Shown here: one piece after another, positions 12,538-12,824 of the stretch
Layout: each line of letters begins with the position of its first letter
How positions within the stretch are numbered: the stretch's first letter is position 1
Source of the DNA: an uncultured Oscillospiraceae bacterium
Lineage (GTDB): Bacteria > Bacillota > Clostridia > Oscillospirales > Oscillospiraceae
Reading direction: 5' to 3'
DNA length: 12,824 nt
Assembly (NCBI GenBank): GCA_900752285.1
Contig: CAADUW010000033.1
Coordinates: 1-12,824, forward strand
Notes under the pieces: model-generated
What the model saw: the letters and a program-made list of their open reading frames with translations, nothing else
What the model was told of the DNA's origin: nothing
The model's database searches: none
Position numbers and translations under genes: made by a program

Positions 12538-12796
12538 AAAAACTTAACTTTTTTAGAAGATATGATCATAAGGACCGGAAGCGGCATGTACGCACGCTGT
12601 CTGTCAGGTTTGCGGCCGCCACGGCGATCCGGATCATGCTGCGGAAGATCGGGAGCTTTTCGGGCTGCCTTACCGGAACGAACAAAAAGGGAATCACGGA
12701 ATTCGGAGTTGGAACAGCATGGTATTTAGGGTCTATCTGAAAACCGTCAACACGCCCAAACAGCGGGTCTTTTCCACCTGCTGGGCACCATTTTTT
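12538..12796 (+). ncRNA. Candidate small RNA of about 260 nt (hypothetical)
   Basis: The stretch runs from the strong promoter at 12503-12531 to the terminator-like hairpin at 12754-12786 with its T run at 12791-12796. No open frame within it has both a start codon with a ribosome-binding site and a credible protein. The plus frame open from 12531 to its stop at about 12733 has no ATG, GTG or TTG before residue 31. A GATCCGGATC palindrome lies near 12628. I do not recognise a known RNA family. It could equally be a leader of a gene beyond the window or a gene remnant. Confidence 0.35.
12754..12796 (+). terminator. Terminator-like hairpin at the right edge
   Basis: Stem CAGCGGG / CCTGCTG (12761-12767 and 12777-12783, one G-U pair), extended by GCC / GGC across a four-base bulge, followed by ACCA and six T at 12791-12796. 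The four-base gap before the T run weakens the call. A further small hairpin AATAC-CCAGA-GTATT lies just beyond, inside 12797-12824. Confidence 0.45.
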
Positions 12797-12824
12797 CTTG
12801 CAATACCCAGAGTATTCCTGCAAA

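Noticed and set aside
12325..12729. Plus-strand 134-codon frame
   Set aside because: It begins inside the leader and promoter region of the divergent operon, runs through the orphan promoter, has no ribosome-binding site, and its second half is Arg/Ser/Cys-rich noise.
12566..12823. Minus-strand 85-codon frame at the right edge
   Set aside because: No recognised domain and no visible ribosome-binding site at the window edge; it overlaps the candidate RNA. Left open, not annotated.

Overview
The window is GC-rich with strongly G/C-biased third codon positions. It has clear purine-rich ribosome-binding sites, TTGACA/TATAAT-type promoters and Rho-independent terminators. Its gene families (pyruvate phosphate dikinase, DUF5692, DUF6440, DUF853, NusG domain II, Gx transporter, ApbE lipoprotein) point to an anaerobic Gram-positive clostridium, probably of the gut Oscillospirales. 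That placement is inference from style and family content; there is no rRNA or other taxonomic marker.

Layout. 1-417: the right end of an intergenic repeat element, the terminator of a gene outside the window, and the promoter region of ppdK. 418-3048 (+): ppdK. 3065-3243: a second repeat element sandwiched between two related terminator hairpins. 3261-4313 (-): Trp-rich DUF5692 membrane protein, convergent with ppdK and divergent from 4528-5907 (+), a class-3-type aldehyde dehydrogenase. 6211-7785 (+): a tight three-gene operon of NfeD, SPFH/band-7 protein and a DUF6440 mini-protein, ending in a terminator. 7916-9523 (+): DUF853 HerA-like ATPase with its own promoter. 9537-9840: the third and longest repeat element, flanked by two identical copies of a 26-bp terminator palindrome. 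12277-9885 (-): a four-gene operon of a secreted FMN-binding-like protein, apbE lipoprotein, NusG-II protein (EetA-like) and Gx transporter (EetB-like). 12427-12824: a regulatory stretch, a near-perfect promoter firing rightward and a terminator-like hairpin about 260 nt downstream, with no convincing protein between them.

How the genes work together. The minus-strand operon combines the families associated with flavin-based extracellular electron transfer and extracytosolic flavinylation: an FMN transferase outside the membrane, two EetA/EetB-type membrane partners and a small exported protein. No Ndh2, PplA or demethylmenaquinone gene, and no recognisable FMN-acceptor motif, is visible here. 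The NfeD-SPFH pair is a standard membrane-microdomain module. PPDK and the aldehyde dehydrogenase are housekeeping metabolism.

The strongest unexplained signal is the repeat family. Three copies each end a few bases before a strong terminator, and in the two copies seen whole the terminator hairpin is present on both sides of the element, as though the element had inserted into terminators and duplicated them. The second is the orphan promoter-terminator unit at the right edge, a candidate small RNA.
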